From assembly GCA_029261375.1 (NCBI GenBank), contig JAJDBL010000236.1, positions 1 through 7,543 of the forward strand: 7,543 nucleotides of DNA, in the 5' to 3' direction. The notes below the pieces were generated by a model. That model was not told where the DNA came from, ran no database searches, and saw only the letters and a program-made list of their open reading frames with translations. This document shows positions 6,699 through 7,543 of this stretch, one piece after another (within the stretch, counting starts at the first letter, position 1; every line of letters begins with the position of its first letter). The DNA comes from Nitrospirales bacterium (lineage in GTDB: Bacteria > Nitrospirota > Nitrospiria > Nitrospirales > UBA2166). A program made the position numbers and the translations under genes.

Positions 6699-7543
6699 GG
6701 TGACTCTACACGACGTAACACATGATTGATTTGACGTTCCGCGGAACGCATTGCAACCGCCGGCTCACGCACGTTGGCTAAGAGCGCGCTGAACTCAGAT
6801 TGGAGGATCTGTGAAACCATCGGGTAAAACGGTGTCACTGGCCTTGGTCGCGCCGAAAAGAGCATCGGCGCCAGTTCACGCAGATAGGGTTGTGCCACGT
6901 TGAGTTCGACATCGTCATAGACCGCCGTGCGAGAGGCTTGAATCCCCACTCCAATCGCCATCTTTTTTTGCGCCTCGTACGACGTGAGAAACTCGATAAA
7001 CACCCAGGATTCCTCAGCGTACCGACTGTTGGTCGCGATTCCCAGATGCCAGCCGCCAAGCGTCGATACTGGCGGATGTGTTCCAAATGTAGGTAACCGG
7101 CTCATCCCAACCTTGCCTCGGACCGGAGAGCCCTCACGCTGCGATAACACCCAGGCATACGGCCAATTTCGCATAAATACGGCCTGTCCGGTTTCAAACA
7201 TCTGTCGCGCTGCCTCTTCATCACCTGTCGTGACCGCTTGTGGAGAAACACCATGTTTATGAATGGTGTCACGCATGAAAGTCACCGCAGCTACCGTGGC
7301 ATCCGCTGTTACATCTGCTAAGCCGGTGTCCGGCGCAAACACATGTCCGCCATTTCCCCAAATAAACTCCATCGCATCACAAATGAGACCTTCGTACTGG
7401 CGGCCCTGCCAGACGAACCCTTGAAGGAGAGGGTTTTGCTCTCCTGCCATAACCACATGTCCTGTCTCGACCAACTCCTCCCACGTTCGCGGGGGAGATC
7501 GTTCGTATTTTTCTAACAGATCTTTTCTGTAATACAAAAGTCC
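6695..7543 (-). CDS. Sugar ABC transporter solute-binding protein, trehalose/maltose type, N-terminus missing
   Basis: The last 282 residues of an extracytoplasmic binding protein (family 1, MalE/ThuE-like) are visible; the gene runs off the right edge, so signal peptide or lipobox cannot be judged. The TTG at 7537 is internal, because the frame continues to the edge as GLLYYRKDLL, a phrase typical of the middle of these proteins, followed by PPRTWEELVE. Further family features are VWQGRQYEGLICDAMEFIWGNGG, GGWHLGIATNS before a helix with WVFIEFLTSYEAQKKMA, and the RPRPVTPFYPMVSQILQSE region near the C-terminus. From memory these resemble trehalose/maltose-binding proteins more than glycerol-3-phosphate binders, and the many aromatic residues suit stacking on sugar rings. 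The ligand remains an inference. It is the upstream visible gene of the operon and shares a 4-nt overlap with the MalF-type permease. Confidence 0.9.
   Translation of the reverse strand, partial: GLLYYRKDLLEKYERSPPRTWEELVETGHVVMAGEQNPLLQGFVWQGRQYEGLICDAMEFIWGNGGHVFAPDTGLADVTADATVAAVTFMRDTIHKHGVSPQAVTTGDEEAARQMFETGQAVFMRNWPYAWVLSQREGSPVRGKVGMSRLPTFGTHPPVSTLGGWHLGIATNSRYAEESWVFIEFLTSYEAQKKMAIGVGIQASRTAVYDDVELNVAQPYLRELAPMLFSARPRPVTPFYPMVSQILQSEFSALLANVREPAVAMRSAERQINHVLRRVESP

Overview
The window looks like ordinary chromosomal DNA from a Gram-negative-type bacterium. It is gene-dense, with G+C a little over half by eye and no phage, transposase, CRISPR or RNA genes visible. The gene mix (a DUF4301 protein, a MobA-like nucleotidyltransferase, a TlpA-like thioredoxin and a trehalose/maltose-type ABC importer) would fit Nitrospira or another Nitrospirota member. 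That is an impression from remembered gene content, not a demonstrated assignment.

Layout, plus strand. The 3' end of a thioredoxin-fold (TlpA/redoxin-like) gene enters from the left edge and stops at 304. After a 100-nt gap comes a tight three-gene cassette: a MobA-like nucleotidyltransferase (405-1328), an endonuclease/exonuclease/phosphatase (EEP) family hydrolase 5 nt downstream (1334-2062), and a DUF4301 protein 25 nt further on (2088-3632). I start the DUF4301 protein at the ATG at 2088, giving 514 residues. Its motifs resemble those of UDP-glucose-pyrophosphorylase-type enzymes, so the cassette may encode two nucleotidyltransferase-like proteins around a phosphoesterase. This is the part of the window with the least known function.

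Layout, minus strand. From the right edge leftwards runs a carbohydrate ABC importer operon of CUT1 (MalEFGK/ThuEFGK) type: solute-binding protein (6695-7543, its N-terminus outside the window), MalF-type permease (5802-6698), MalG-type permease (4978-5805) and MalK/UgpC-type ATPase (3775-4857). The first two junctions are 4-nt stop/start overlaps, GTGA and ATGA, which implies translational coupling. The third junction is instead a 120-nt spacer holding an inverted array of CAGC-led 7-nt repeats that could fold into a long imperfect hairpin ending 11 nt before the ATPase start.

The two gene groups converge on a 142-nt intergenic region (3633-3774) whose only obvious structure is a perfect 8-bp palindrome (3703-3723), either a terminator stem or a dispersed REP-like repeat. 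The importer should bring a di- or oligosaccharide such as trehalose or maltose across the inner membrane. I see no direct functional link between it and the plus-strand cassette.
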